Assembly (NCBI GenBank): GCA_965267425.1
Contig: OZ253959.1
Location: 2,790,001 to 2,854,000 of the forward strand
DNA: 64,000 bases
Source of the DNA: G965267425 sp965267425
Lineage (GTDB): Bacteria > Bacteroidota > Bacteroidia > Flavobacteriales_E > Vicingaceae
Reading direction: 5' to 3'
Every line of letters begins with the position of its first letter. Position 1 is the stretch's first letter. Shown here piece by piece: positions 10,401 to 18,121 of the stretch. The notes below the pieces were generated by a model that saw nothing but the letters and a program-made list of their open reading frames with translations, made no database searches and was not told where the DNA came from. The translations under genes were made by a program, and so were the position numbers.

Positions 10401-13400
10401 AAAGAAGGGTAATCAGTGTCGTTCACTTCAATTTTATTGCCAAAACCTGCAGCAATGGCTTTATTGTAATAGCCAAAAAATAAATCAGAAAAGTCCGAAA
10501 GGAAATTGAGCAACTGATTTACGGGTTTAACCAGGTGCTTGGCATGGCTGATATTTCCCAAATCTCCCATTTCACCTTCCATTAAATCTTCTCTATTGTA
10601 TTTGATGTGCTGCAAAGCTGCTTTTCGAATAGGATTAACATCACCCCAACCGGAGCTGTTGTCTGCCAATTGCACCAAATCCATATCTACCCACGCATCG
10701 ATGTAATAATCTCCACCTTCACCATCCAAATTGGTTTTGGTGGTAGTGGCATCAAATCCATAAGAGGTATTATAACCTCCTGCTTTTCGGTTGAAATAGC
10801 CGCTTACATAATCATTGATATTGGTAGTTGGTGAAGAAGGCAGTCCCTTCATTTTCATATACGCCTTGAAGTAAATTTCATCGTCGTTTTTGAAGTACTT
10901 GTCCAACTCATCGCTGGCACCAGTACCCGTTTTAATGGGTTCGTTTAATCGGAAATACACACGTTTAGAACCCTTCTTTAATGTTCCGCCATCATGAGAT
11001 GTTGCTTCAGCCGTATTCACAATGCGCACCATGTTCATAGCCGGTTTATCCTGCACATAAGCGTAATCATCCGGCTCATATTCTATGTTGATTTCACCTC
11101 CTGAAGGCAACTGAATTTTTGAGAGATTCCATGCCGATGCAGCATCTATTCGCGCATCTGTACTGGCTGTTGAACTCAATTGATCACCGTCATCAAAATC
11201 GGCGTATTGATTGGTAAATGGATTTTCATAGGTATTGTTGCCAAATGCTTTGGTCCTTGTTTGATAACTTCCCCAACTGTCCTGGAAACCCAATTCATAA
11301 TCAGGATTTTCAGCATACGTGAATATGTAAGGGCTTAAAGCACCTTTCAAATTTTCCTGGTGGGAGAAATACACCTTCTTCAAGGTAAGTTTTCCTTTTT
11401 CTGCATTGATATTGGGCTCTCCACCCGTAGGTGCATTACCATCATGATTGACAGATTCACCTGAATTATTTGGAACGCTACTTGCTTGAACAGTGCACAA
11501 CGAGTAGTCGTATTCAAAATGCACACGTTTAATTTCTTTATGATTGGAACCACCATCCGGATCTTTCACATACAATACAATTTCTTGGAGGTAGCTTAAT
11601 TTGTCGCTGTCGGCTATGGTAGAAGGTTTTCCTCCATCTTCATCGGCCACGCCTATGGCATCTTCTCTTTGAACGGTTATGAATTCTGCAAAATGCGTTT
11701 TGGTTTCTATCTTTTTAAGATAAACCACCTGCTTTTCACCATAGCTGTAACTGGCCATATTGTCACCATCATAGTTGTATAAACCTTCAATGATATTTCC
11801 TACATCTGCCGTATAAGGTGTACGCCATTTGTATTTACCGGTGGTTGCATGCTTTTTGTACTTGAACAAAGTATAAGAACCAAAATCATCCTCCGAAGGG
11901 CCATTGCCTGTGATGTCCACATAATCATTGGACACCACGGAAGTCAACATATGTGCATAGGAATATTCAGGTGTTTCAGTGTATTGGTAGGTATTGGAAC
12001 GCCCATTTTCATTGCTGGAAGAATTGTCCGTACTGTTGTACGAAACCGTTGTTCCATATTCATCTGCCGCCGCCCCAATGGAAAATGAAACATCCTTGCG
12101 AAGGGTGTTGTACACCGGATATCCATAATTATAGACCATTCCATCCGGATTGGTCACGGATATTCTGCCAATATGGTTATCTGCTTTGCTATGGTTGTCG
12201 TCTACGTCACCATAACTTTCATTAAACATATCTTTTACCTGGGCGTTTGTGAAATATTGCACAAACTGAGATCTGCGTGCACGTGTATTGATCATGCCAT
12301 CGCTCATTTCAGAACCATCGTCATAATATTTCCTGGCGGTATGGTACATTTTTTTGCCGCTGGCTTTTTCTCCAATGCCTATATAATTGGGATCAAACGA
12401 ATACTCCACGCCTGATCCAAAAGATTGTGACATGGCCATATCTCCTAACATTTTCATATAAGTAACTTCAGCCTCGCTGTTCACCGGTTGTGAATTGAAA
12501 CCATATTTAGCGGTTATCAGATCATCGTCAGATGTCCATGGCCCGGAATACGTCTCCGAATACAAAGATTTTGGATTGGCGCCTACACTTCCTTCGCCAT
12601 TTCCAATATTTGCTTCCAATCCAAACCCACCACCATTGGTATATCCTGTAATTTCAGGTTCAGAAAAAATACCAATGTCATTTCGGAAAATACGAGCCGT
12701 TCCACCTACTCCTTGACCCGTAATGTGAAAAATGTCATAGGTTCCCGAAGGAATGGACAGCGCAGGAGAAGTAGCATTGATAGGTCCGTCGTTTTCACGA
12801 TTGAAGTCCACCAATGTTTGACCCACCTCATTATTTCCATTATCTCTGTTTTGCAAGTACAACCAACCAAATGCCGGAAAAGTGATTTCATTGTCGGCAA
12901 TTTTTGTTTCGCTATATGATCCTTCCAGATCAAGATCTGCTGTCACACCAACCAATTGCCCTCCACCTTTCACTTGTAAAAAAGCATCGAAACCATCATT
13001 GGGAAAATCACTTCCAGGCAATCCTGTAGGGTGATTGAAACTACTTCCGGAGCCTCTTGCCGTTATACCGCCAATGCCAGCGGAATACGATCCAGGCTGC
13101 CCAGCAGACATAGAATACCCTGCTCTAATAGGGCCATTTTGCATACCCAATCTGACGCCATTGTATTTTCTGTTAGATGATATGGTTGCACCCAATGAGG
13201 TTCTTAATTTTCCTGCATATGAAATGCTTGGTGAAAATGATAAACCGCCGTTAGAATCATAATTGAATCCAAATGTTCCTGAAAGTCCTGTTCCCATTTG
13301 CTGCACATCACTCACCCTTTCCTGAGCAGCTGATACACAGAGATTGACGCCCATGGAAAAACCAAATCCCTTGTAATTGTTGTAATAAACTCCGTAGTTC

Positions 13401-13900
13401 ACACCGGCATCTAATGCCTTTTTTGCATCTGCACCAAATGCCTCTGATGGAATGGGCAAGTCATTTAGGGTAAGTCTGACGGTACGCATGGGACGCGCAT
13501 ATCGTACTTTTTTGATGGCGTCACTGGTGGTTTTTGCGCCATCAAAATCATCAGGAATTCCGCGCATGGTTCTTGTCACTGCTCCCGCGTCCAGGTTCCA
13601 TCCCAATCCTACCCAACTGGCTTCTTGTTCTATTGATATCCCAGATTGATATGACAGATTAATGGGATATCCGCCCCCCGGCCCGGGCACGGACAATAGT
13701 GGAATATTGTAACTAAAATCCCCTGTAAAAGGATTGACCAATTCATTGACACCGGATTGTACAAATGTTCCAGACTCGGGTCGAGAAGGCCCACCGGTCA
13801 AGGCAAACGAAATGGTTGGAAATACCATTTGGAACAAAAAGTTAAAGGCTGTGAAAACTGCGAAAGTTTTAAACGCTGGAGATGCGACAGTAATTTTCAT
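7445..13900 (-). CDS. Giant secreted SpvB/TcaC-like protein, RHS partner
   Basis: 2151 residues with an N-terminal signal peptide (about 1-33). Next comes the Bacteroidota SpvB/Tc-toxin-like opening: NPFTGDFSYNIPLLSVPG, GYPINLSYQSGI, then WVGLGWNLDAGAVTR. A long body of unrecognised beta-rich sequence follows. Near residues 1920-2090 there is a jelly-roll, CBM4_9-like segment (VWVNLDG, IYFDDFRIHPF). The last 60 residues hold the family ending AFVYDLETQRLEAELDD and VKKETENG. No T9SS sorting domain is visible. In Tc toxins a TcaC/SpvB-like protein and an RHS protein build one cocoon; the tandem pair here suggests a similar partnership, but that is inference. Function in Bacteroidota is not established. 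The frame is intact with no sign of decay. Confidence 0.88.
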   Translation of the reverse strand: MKITVASPAFKTFAVFTAFNFLFQMVFPTISFALTGGPSRPESGTFVQSGVNELVNPFTGDFSYNIPLLSVPGPGGGYPINLSYQSGISIEQEASWVGLGWNLDAGAVTRTMRGIPDDFDGAKTTSDAIKKVRYARPMRTVRLTLNDLPIPSEAFGADAKKALDAGVNYGVYYNNYKGFGFSMGVNLCVSAAQERVSDVQQMGTGLSGTFGFNYDSNGGLSFSPSISYAGKLRTSLGATISSNRKYNGVRLGMQNGPIRAGYSMSAGQPGSYSAGIGGITARGSGSSFNHPTGLPGSDFPNDGFDAFLQVKGGGQLVGVTADLDLEGSYSETKIADNEITFPAFGWLYLQNRDNGNNEVGQTLVDFNRENDGPINATSPALSIPSGTYDIFHITGQGVGGTARIFRNDIGIFSEPEITGYTNGGGFGLEANIGNGEGSVGANPKSLYSETYSGPWTSDDDLITAKYGFNSQPVNSEAEVTYMKMLGDMAMSQSFGSGVEYSFDPNYIGIGEKASGKKMYHTARKYYDDGSEMSDGMINTRARRSQFVQYFTNAQVKDMFNESYGDVDDNHSKADNHIGRISVTNPDGMVYNYGYPVYNTLRKDVSFSIGAAADEYGTTVSYNSTDNSSSNENGRSNTYQYTETPEYSYAHMLTSVVSNDYVDITGNGPSEDDFGSYTLFKYKKHATTGKYKWRTPYTADVGNIIEGLYNYDGDNMASYSYGEKQVVYLKKIETKTHFAEFITVQREDAIGVADEDGGKPSTIADSDKLSYLQEIVLYVKDPDGGSNHKEIKRVHFEYDYSLCTVQASSVPNNSGESVNHDGNAPTGGEPNINAEKGKLTLKKVYFSHQENLKGALSPYIFTYAENPDYELGFQDSWGSYQTRTKAFGNNTYENPFTNQYADFDDGDQLSSTASTDARIDAASAWNLSKIQLPSGGEINIEYEPDDYAYVQDKPAMNMVRIVNTAEATSHDGGTLKKGSKRVYFRLNEPIKTGTGASDELDKYFKNDDEIYFKAYMKMKGLPSSPTTNINDYVSGYFNRKAGGYNTSYGFDATTTKTNLDGEGGDYYIDAWVDMDLVQLADNSSGWGDVNPIRKAALQHIKYNREDLMEGEMGDLGNISHAKHLVKPVNQLLNFLSDFSDLFFGYYNKAIAAGFGNKIEVNDTDYPSFLRLHCPDQRYGGGHRVSKITFNDGWDDINDNRTGFDDHEYGQTYQYVLEDGTSSGVAEYEPMAGGEESPFRKPLRYDRDEMVSNEKAFYLEEPFNQNLMPSANVGYSRVVVKNLDYEDPYDQSTNTLTGTETQVLEYYTAKDYPVRVARSSLEHKPYEWTNPMKFIGSKYYVSNGYSQGFSIELNDMHGKAKSVASYAYYSGTGSLPNPVTKEFYYYKTEGGSFKSGAANYLNNTVSVIGNGVNTTAEIGVNRDVFVAMRENSNYSQADEYVTNFFTLYGVTAGYQMEFFENTWTMFREISTNKVIARNGILTKTVRSEEGKVTVAENHQFDATTGLPVYTSINNGFKSSVYNYDQSAYWSFDGMEPAYERVGIVVDSEASGSTYLRPGDVCLSESGNVYYVDDTNPGSQTVDLVDEQDVSVLWPTSGPSTEEKLEVVRSYKQNMLSQKAHGITAVGDVLANLNSPLLDHMSVGANNFFGDDDYKNCSDDDMHFVAYFNKVYTPSTVDIQQIVIFTARGANPDEPWGCPIYLNFPGQDDSSDPDNLGFDMETEFSISGNIIAENPFNESNRFTFTYFTGKNWKTTWSAETVTSGCSDCTIFLNQEGGITIGNATGDTISTTSIEGNSGSCKLTCYPGIVQSYAHSFHDDWTYDYEDAGLSSSLITDIGDNPYRYGAKGIVRPYQQFEYVNNRSQRSPTDISQDGMLEYFAPFEFGATNNGYWELASTVTQYSPFGIELENKNEFNSVRSVAIYNPDHIFPLAVAANATYDEVACTGFEETDPSGGVHEGRIKFELSGGGNVVISTSEAHTGKASARVGATDVEYDVSLTSNTDPYFEPEADKDYFFSVWVNLDGNSQGNVKFDINNGTITTFQTSATSPEIEGWQQVSGKMNIPSNATSVKIILESDDGNNIYFDDFRIHPFKGNMKAFVYDLETQRLEAELDDNNYATFYNYDDEGQLFQVKKETENGIATISTHRKNTRLNH

Positions 13901-13940
13901 ATTGGTTGTATTTATACTTTAAAAATGTTGTTACCAATAT
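13899..13940 (-). promoter_or_regulatory. Inverted repeat at the start of the giant RHS operon
   Basis: ATATTGGT at 13899-13906 and its exact complement ACCAATAT at 13933-13940 are separated by 26 nt. They overlap the start codon and 5' leader of the SpvB-like gene. This could be an operator or a long-loop leader hairpin; I have no evidence to choose. Confidence 0.3.
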
Positions 13941-14417
13941 TCACAACCCCAAGTGTGGACGCGCATGTATACCCCTGAACTCATACCTTACAACAAGACA
14001 TACTTCAGTCAGGCACTTATGCCAACGACACAGCGGATAAAGGATGTTTGAAAATTCAAATCTGAACTTTCAGTAATCCAACATGCAGGTTTAAGGTCAA
14101 TTAATACCCGTCGTCATATGTATACCACATACGTGGTGATTGTGAATTCCCTCTTTCCAGAAGTCGGGCCAGCTAGTGACTTCCAAGGGATAGTTGTGTT
14201 CAGTCAAGGCTATCATTTCCAGAATGGAAATTTGACGTTCACTTATTCAAATATACTACGTGATTCTAAAAATCAAACGAATTGTTGAAAAATCTATTGT
14301 CAATTTTTGGTAAAAAAATTGTTCCCTTTTTCTCTTTTCTTAGGCAGATAACCGTTACAGAAAATTCAAGTCATTGAAAAAAAAATTATTTGCATGACTT
14401 TGATTATCAGCGCTCTA

Positions 14418-14437
14418 TGTACCTATTTTAAGGTACA
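14418..14437. promoter_or_regulatory. 20-bp dyad (TGTACCT-N6-AGGTACA), candidate operator
   Basis: Perfect 7-bp arms with a 6-nt AT centre. No T-run follows on either strand, so it does not look like a terminator. It lies between the giant operon and the T9SS-sorted protein gene, as a protein-binding dyad or as part of the neighbouring repeat element. Confidence 0.3.
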
Positions 14438-14461
14438 CCAAAAAACTCAGCCGTCTCAATA

Positions 14462-14516
14462 TAGCCCCGATAGCAGTGGAAAGCCTGCCGAAGGCAGCTT
14501 GTAACGAATAGCGGGA
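14462..14516 (+). repeat. Dispersed 55-nt palindromic repeat, copy 1
   Basis: This element runs from TAGCCCCGATAGCAG to ATAGCGGGA and has an inner hairpin AAGCCTGCC-GAA-GGCAGCTT (one bulged base). A second, inverted copy at 16423-16477 aligns without gaps at 47 of 55 positions. The outline (TAGCCCCGATAG ... TAGCGGGA) resembles intergenic repeats I recall from many Flavobacteria-like genomes. Its function is not known to me. Confidence 0.75.
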
Positions 14517-14590
14517 GTACAGATCATTTGTTGCACCATTTTTCGCTTCAATATAAATTTCTTGAGGAATTGCTTCGGGATGTTAAGGAA

Positions 14591-14622
14591 TAAAAAAAGC
14601 CAAATCCGAAGACTTGGCTTTC
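14591..14622 (-). terminator. Rho-independent terminator of the T9SS-sorted protein gene
   Basis: On the minus strand AAGCCAAGTC pairs with GATTTGGCTT around a TTCG loop (about 10 bp, one G-T pair). A run of seven T follows. It begins about 20 nt after the stop codon at 14640. Confidence 0.85.
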
Positions 14623-14639
14623 CTCACAGTTTTGCTCTA

Positions 14640-15611
14640 CTATCGAATTATGATTTTTTCTACCAATTGATTGGCAGATGTCGACAATTGAAGCATGTAT
14701 ATGCCAGCAGGTATTTCAGACACTGGCAAATGCATCTGCTGCATGCCTGATGTCAAATCATCACGGTTCCAAACTCTTAATTGCTTACCATTGACATCAA
14801 ACAGTTTTATCGTCAGACGATTTGATTGTTCAACGTTTATAGCAATGTGCAATACTTCGTCCGCAGGTTGAGGAAATATACTCAATTGACCAATGGCGGT
14901 TTGCTGAATTTGAATTCCTGTAGGGATATTGTTGAGAATATCATCATCAAGCTGTGTGAAAAACGCCAATGCTTCCGGCACATATTGAATGGAATTTCCA
15001 GGCAAAGCAGGATCAAATGGATACAATGCCTGATGAGCAGCCACCAAATCCTGATTGGTATCACTCCACTCATCCGTACCCATAGTGGTAGATTCTATGT
15101 GATCCATCAGTGATACGGCTTGAATAGATGTATCACCCGTTAAGGTGTATTTCTGATTGGCAGGTGCCTGTAATCGGATTACCAATTCCACGGCACTATT
15201 GGCACTTAATCCACTGCCAATAACACTGGCAACATATCCACTCCAACTAAACCCCGGCTGCGAATTATTCCACGCCAAGGATGACGCCGCAAGTGTGTTC
15301 CAAGCTGCAAATCCACTGTATGGATTATTAGTTCCTGAATCAACAAAGGCAATATAAACTACGTTTTGCATAATTGGATTCAACGCATCAAACGCACAAG
15401 AACATAATTTTCCTGGATTTTCAGACATGAATCTCAGGTTGGTGATACGCAAGGATACCTCATCAATGCAAGGAGCATTGGTAGTATCATACGTGACAAT
15501 GATTTTAACAGTGGTATCTGGACCCGGATCAATACACGCCCAGGAATCATTGGTAAAAAAAACGAAAGAAAAAGTAACTATTGAAACAATAAGAAAGTAG
15601 AATTTTTTCAT
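14640..15611 (-). CDS. Secreted protein with T9SS type A sorting domain
   Basis: 323 residues. A signal peptide (about 1-25, cleaved near DSWA-C) is followed by about 215 residues of unrecognised sequence. The C-terminal 80 residues are a T9SS type A sorting domain: LSIFPQPADEVLHIAI, then LFDVNGK, then IPAGIYMLQL and the basic end VEKIIIR. The protein should cross the outer membrane through the type 9 system whose core genes lie at 56-61 kb, and be released or surface-anchored. The passenger has paired Cys near residues 48 and 70-72. The start ATG directly precedes the basic n-region MKKFYF. It has its own terminator. Confidence 0.85.
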   Translation of the reverse strand: MKKFYFLIVSIVTFSFVFFTNDSWACIDPGPDTTVKIIVTYDTTNAPCIDEVSLRITNLRFMSENPGKLCSCAFDALNPIMQNVVYIAFVDSGTNNPYSGFAAWNTLAASSLAWNNSQPGFSWSGYVASVIGSGLSANSAVELVIRLQAPANQKYTLTGDTSIQAVSLMDHIESTTMGTDEWSDTNQDLVAAHQALYPFDPALPGNSIQYVPEALAFFTQLDDDILNNIPTGIQIQQTAIGQLSIFPQPADEVLHIAINVEQSNRLTIKLFDVNGKQLRVWNRDDLTSGMQQMHLPVSEIPAGIYMLQLSTSANQLVEKIIIR

Positions 15612-15785
15612 GGCAATAAATTTTTGATTGTATTTAAAAGACGGTCAGATGATCCATTTCGTTGCCTAATTCTATCATTTTGGTATTGATAATAACGGAA
15701 TTATTCAATCATACTTTGTTGATTTATAATGTATTAAAAATATATGATGAATTTAATTCAGTAAGTTCGAAACTAACACATGTGG

Positions 15786-16328
15786 CTATTGACTGTTCAC
15801 CCATGCTGAATATGCAATGATAAACAACGCCCAACCGGTCAAGGAAGCACCTACGGCCCTACCTCGTTGACGCCTTCGGTAGCATTTCATGTATTCTGGA
15901 TCATTAAAGAGGTCTTGATTTTTTGACAATCGCGCACGCATACCGCGTATGGGTTTAGCATTTCCTAAAGCAGTGCCTATCACACCAAATACACCAAAGA
16001 AAAATCCGAGACATCCATTGCCAAATCCCCTTCCATGCAATGGGGCATCAAATTTCCCCTTAACGCAATTATTCAGTTCAAATTTTTGCATGTTCACAGC
16101 AACATTATCCAAAGGATTTTGGAATTCCAGGTAATAAATGCTGTCCGCGGGAATCACCAAACGTTGACCTTCCACTTTCATAATCAACTCACAATGCTTG
16201 AATTTTATTACATCCCCCCGGAAAGCGTATCCACTTTTGAGCAAGACCCAATCAAGATTTGCATCATTAGAAGCTAACGAATGGAAAGGCAAGGCGGCGA
16301 ACAACAGAAATAAATAAATTATTCGCAT
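15786..16328 (-). CDS. Hypothetical exported membrane-associated protein
   Basis: 180 residues from the ATG at 16328, chosen because it begins a clear signal peptide (MRIIYLFLLFAALPFHSLA). The frame stays open 123 codons further upstream, but that extension crosses a repeat and a divergent gene and looks non-coding. The mature part has a possible beta domain (LLKSGYAFRGDVIKF; DSIYYLEFQNP), a Gly-rich hydrophobic stretch GFFFGVFGVIGTALGN, a basic Arg-rich loop, and a C-terminal transmembrane segment (about 158-175). I do not recognise the family. Confidence 0.6.
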   Translation of the reverse strand: MRIIYLFLLFAALPFHSLASNDANLDWVLLKSGYAFRGDVIKFKHCELIMKVEGQRLVIPADSIYYLEFQNPLDNVAVNMQKFELNNCVKGKFDAPLHGRGFGNGCLGFFFGVFGVIGTALGNAKPIRGMRARLSKNQDLFNDPEYMKCYRRRQRGRAVGASLTGWALFIIAYSAWVNSQ

Positions 16329-16422
16329 AACGGTTCCATGAAGATAACGAATAAAGACAATTTTCAAACTCCATGGATATATGTGTTTGAAGCGAATCCT
16401 TTTCCAAATTAAATTTCTTTGT

Positions 16423-16477
16423 TCCCGTTGTTTGTTCCAAGCTGCCTGCGGCAGGCTTTCCACTTCCACCGGGGCTA
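16423..16477 (-). repeat. Dispersed 55-nt palindromic repeat, copy 2 (inverted)
   Basis: This is the reverse complement of the element at 14462-14516, with 8 mismatches over 55 aligned bases. The inner hairpin AAGCTGCC-N3-GGCAGGCTT and the outer CCCG/CGGGGCTA ends are kept. It lies in the gap between two divergent genes. Confidence 0.75.
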
Positions 16478-16524
16478 GACAAAAATCATTGTTATCTTTA
16501 TGAAGATCTGCTGTGAAAAATTTC

Positions 16525-17631
16525 ATGATTAAGAAAATCCCCCTTGTTCTTATTTGTATCGTTGTTTGCTTCACTGCTTGCAAGAAAAAACAGGAAGATA
16601 TTAGCTCTCCTGCCATTACCAGCACATTGAAACCAGTGGAACTAATCACTTTTAATGATTTAGTAACCGTTAAAAGGTACATTGTTGCATCGGCCAATTC
16701 TTTTATCGTACATTTTGAAATTGATGATTTCTACGAACAATTGGAAATCATGGACACTTCCATTGGATTAGGTAATTATCTCATTTGGGTAAACGAAAAA
16801 CAACAAGGTCAAGAAATCTTAAAAATACCGGATGGTGTGGAATTAACTTACCTGAATCAAACCGAAAACGGGTTCTTCTTTGTTGAAAACGTTGATAACT
16901 GGAATTACAATGTATGGGAATTTTCAAACTACAATAAAGATTACACCCTTCAACCTATATCTGTCTCATCATATCAAGAACCTGTTCAAGTGCTTATAGA
17001 TGGTTCTGTTGTGCTTACCAATGAGAACTTCAGTGTTACTTTTTACATTTGGAGAAACGGGGTAAACCATCGATTGTTTGCTGATCATTTCCACCTAAGT
17101 TGGATGGTTGATGATTACCAAATAACAGAAAGTCCAGGCCATATTTTCATACTTTCAGACAGACGAGGCACTGGCTCTAACCCTGATGGCATCTTCCTAT
17201 CCCGATTTGAAAATCAGGCGCATTCTTTGGAAATTGAAAAACAGGTGCAGAACATAAACTATATACACAACTTTAACTTTCACAATGATGGTTCACTGAG
17301 CTCTTCCATACCTGGCAGTGGAATATTAACCAGTACAGACAATGGCGAGACATGGACGTTCAAGGATTACTTTAGCTCCATTGCCGGCTCAAGAAATTAT
17401 GTCATCCCCTTTGAAGACAAGGTTCATTTACTTTATGTAGCAGACAGCAAAGTTTATTATTCAGAAAGCTGGGGCGACAATTGGCAGCATGTCCATACTT
17501 TGATCGATGGCAATTCGATGAATTACTCAATAAATGGCAGCAATGTGCTGCTATATTCAATCGACGATGTACTTGTAAGTGGTGATTTTGGTAAAACCTG
17601 GATATCATATGATTTCAAAGGACGACCATAA
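16525..17631 (+). CDS. Lipoprotein with BNR/Asp-box repeats
   Basis: 368 residues from ATG 16525; a GTG four codons upstream (16513) is the alternative start. The n-region MIKKIPL and lipobox ending FTAC (Cys 19) predict a lipoprotein. Asp-box turns typical of sialidase/BNR beta-propellers recur in the C-terminal half: STDNGETWTF, SESWGDNW and SGDFGKTW. The N-terminal half contains many aromatic residues. No sialidase catalytic set is visible, so binding to glycans or proteins is only a guess. A TATCTTTA box at 16493-16500 is a possible -7 element. No terminator directly follows; the first hairpin is 165 nt downstream. Confidence 0.75.
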   Translation: MIKKIPLVLICIVVCFTACKKKQEDISSPAITSTLKPVELITFNDLVTVKRYIVASANSFIVHFEIDDFYEQLEIMDTSIGLGNYLIWVNEKQQGQEILKIPDGVELTYLNQTENGFFFVENVDNWNYNVWEFSNYNKDYTLQPISVSSYQEPVQVLIDGSVVLTNENFSVTFYIWRNGVNHRLFADHFHLSWMVDDYQITESPGHIFILSDRRGTGSNPDGIFLSRFENQAHSLEIEKQVQNINYIHNFNFHNDGSLSSSIPGSGILTSTDNGETWTFKDYFSSIAGSRNYVIPFEDKVHLLYVADSKVYYSESWGDNWQHVHTLIDGNSMNYSINGSNVLLYSIDDVLVSGDFGKTWISYDFKGRP

Positions 17632-17795
17632 TTTTGCAAAGGACATAAGCTGAAACAATTCCCCAGCAATGCAACGTTACTTTCAATCAGAATGCTTCTA
17701 ACATTCAATAAATAAATCATTTACTTAACTTAGTACTGTACGATTTTCTCATTACATAAATAGCTCAATGATTGTATTGATCAAAGAGCAAATTC

Positions 17796-17826
17796 AGCCC
17801 ACGACTCGTACATCGTGGGCTTTTTT
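17796..17826 (+). terminator. Rho-independent terminator 1 of 3
   Basis: GCCCACGA pairs with TCGTGGGC around an 8-nt loop, followed by six T. It is 165 nt after the BNR lipoprotein gene, so it may end that mRNA or a separate small RNA. Confidence 0.85.
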
Positions 17827-17830
17827 GATC

Positions 17831-17896
17831 TCTGACCCGTAATAAGCCGGCTGTTGCAAGTCAGAAAACCCTGGGTGCCGTTGCCCGGGAAAGTAG
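17831..17896 (+). other. Structured leader before the 39-codon ORF
   Basis: TCTGAC (17831-17836) pairs with GTCAGA (17860-17865). Directly after it CCCTGGG pairs with CCCGGG around TGCCGTTG (one bulged T), flanked by an AGAAA/TTTCT arm. This could be the 5' leader of the small ORF or part of a small RNA. No known RNA family is recognised. Confidence 0.35.
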
Positions 17897-17902
17897 TTTC
17901 TA

Positions 17903-18022
17903 ATGAAGAAGCAAGAACCAATGTATGCCAGAATGCAGTTGGTCAAAAAAATGTGCGCCTTGTTGAAACTCCTAATTGAGTTGTGCAAAATGGTCACACA
18001 ATTGATGAAGATGTTCTGGTAA
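17903..18022 (+). CDS. Putative 39-residue cationic amphipathic peptide
   Basis: Reads MKKQEPMYARMQLVKKMC at the start and ends KMFW before TAA at 18020-18022. From residue 12 on, polar residues fall at 12, 15/16, 22, 26, 29, 32/33 and 36, a 3-4 spacing. Leu, Met, Ile, Val and Cys fill the other face, giving an ideal amphipathic helix with net positive charge and a C-terminal Phe-Trp. It has a structured leader and a terminator 7 nt after the stop. Small membrane-active peptides, type I toxins and regulatory peptides share this build; none is shown here. It could also be a chance ORF. Confidence 0.4.
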   Translation: MKKQEPMYARMQLVKKMCALLKLLIELCKMVTQLMKMFW

Positions 18023-18029
18023 ATGCATG

Positions 18030-18058
18030 CCTCCAGTCAAAGGTGCCGGAGGTTTTTT
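18030..18058 (+). terminator. Probable terminator 2 of 3
   Basis: CCTCC (18030-18034) pairs with GGAGG (18048-18052) across a 13-nt loop, followed by six T. The stem is short but all GC except one A-T pair. It closes the 39-codon ORF. Confidence 0.6.
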
Positions 18059-18121
18059 ATTTCATAGCATTTCAAATATGGAATTAATAAGAACAAAACA
18101 TACATTTTCCCCATTCTAAAA

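Larger units (their letters stand above)
13901..14639. other. 740-bp non-coding region upstream of the giant RHS operon
   Basis: No credible gene on either strand. It is AT-rich with A/T tracts at about 14280-14400. It holds the presumed promoter region of the giant operon, an inverted repeat next to the start codon (13899-13940), an ACCAC-ATAC-GTGGT dyad at 14124-14137, and a 20-bp dyad at 14418-14437. It also holds one copy of a dispersed palindromic repeat (14462-14516) and the terminator of the T9SS-sorted protein gene (14591-14622). ATGTATACC occurs twice (13965 and 14118). No perfect TAnnTTTG box was found near 13900. Confidence 0.6.

Noticed and set aside
16329..16697. 123-codon N-terminal extension of the 180-residue protein
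   Set aside because: It crosses repeat copy 2 and the divergent lipoprotein start, has no protein-like pattern, and would bury the clear signal peptide.
17794..17997. 67-codon minus-strand ORF over terminator 1 and the 39-codon ORF
   Set aside because: It includes a terminator stem as coding sequence and looks like an antisense shadow.
17831..18060. Possible 6S, SRP or tRNA-like RNA
   Set aside because: No tRNA arms, no SRP or 6S sequence signature; only local hairpins could be supported.
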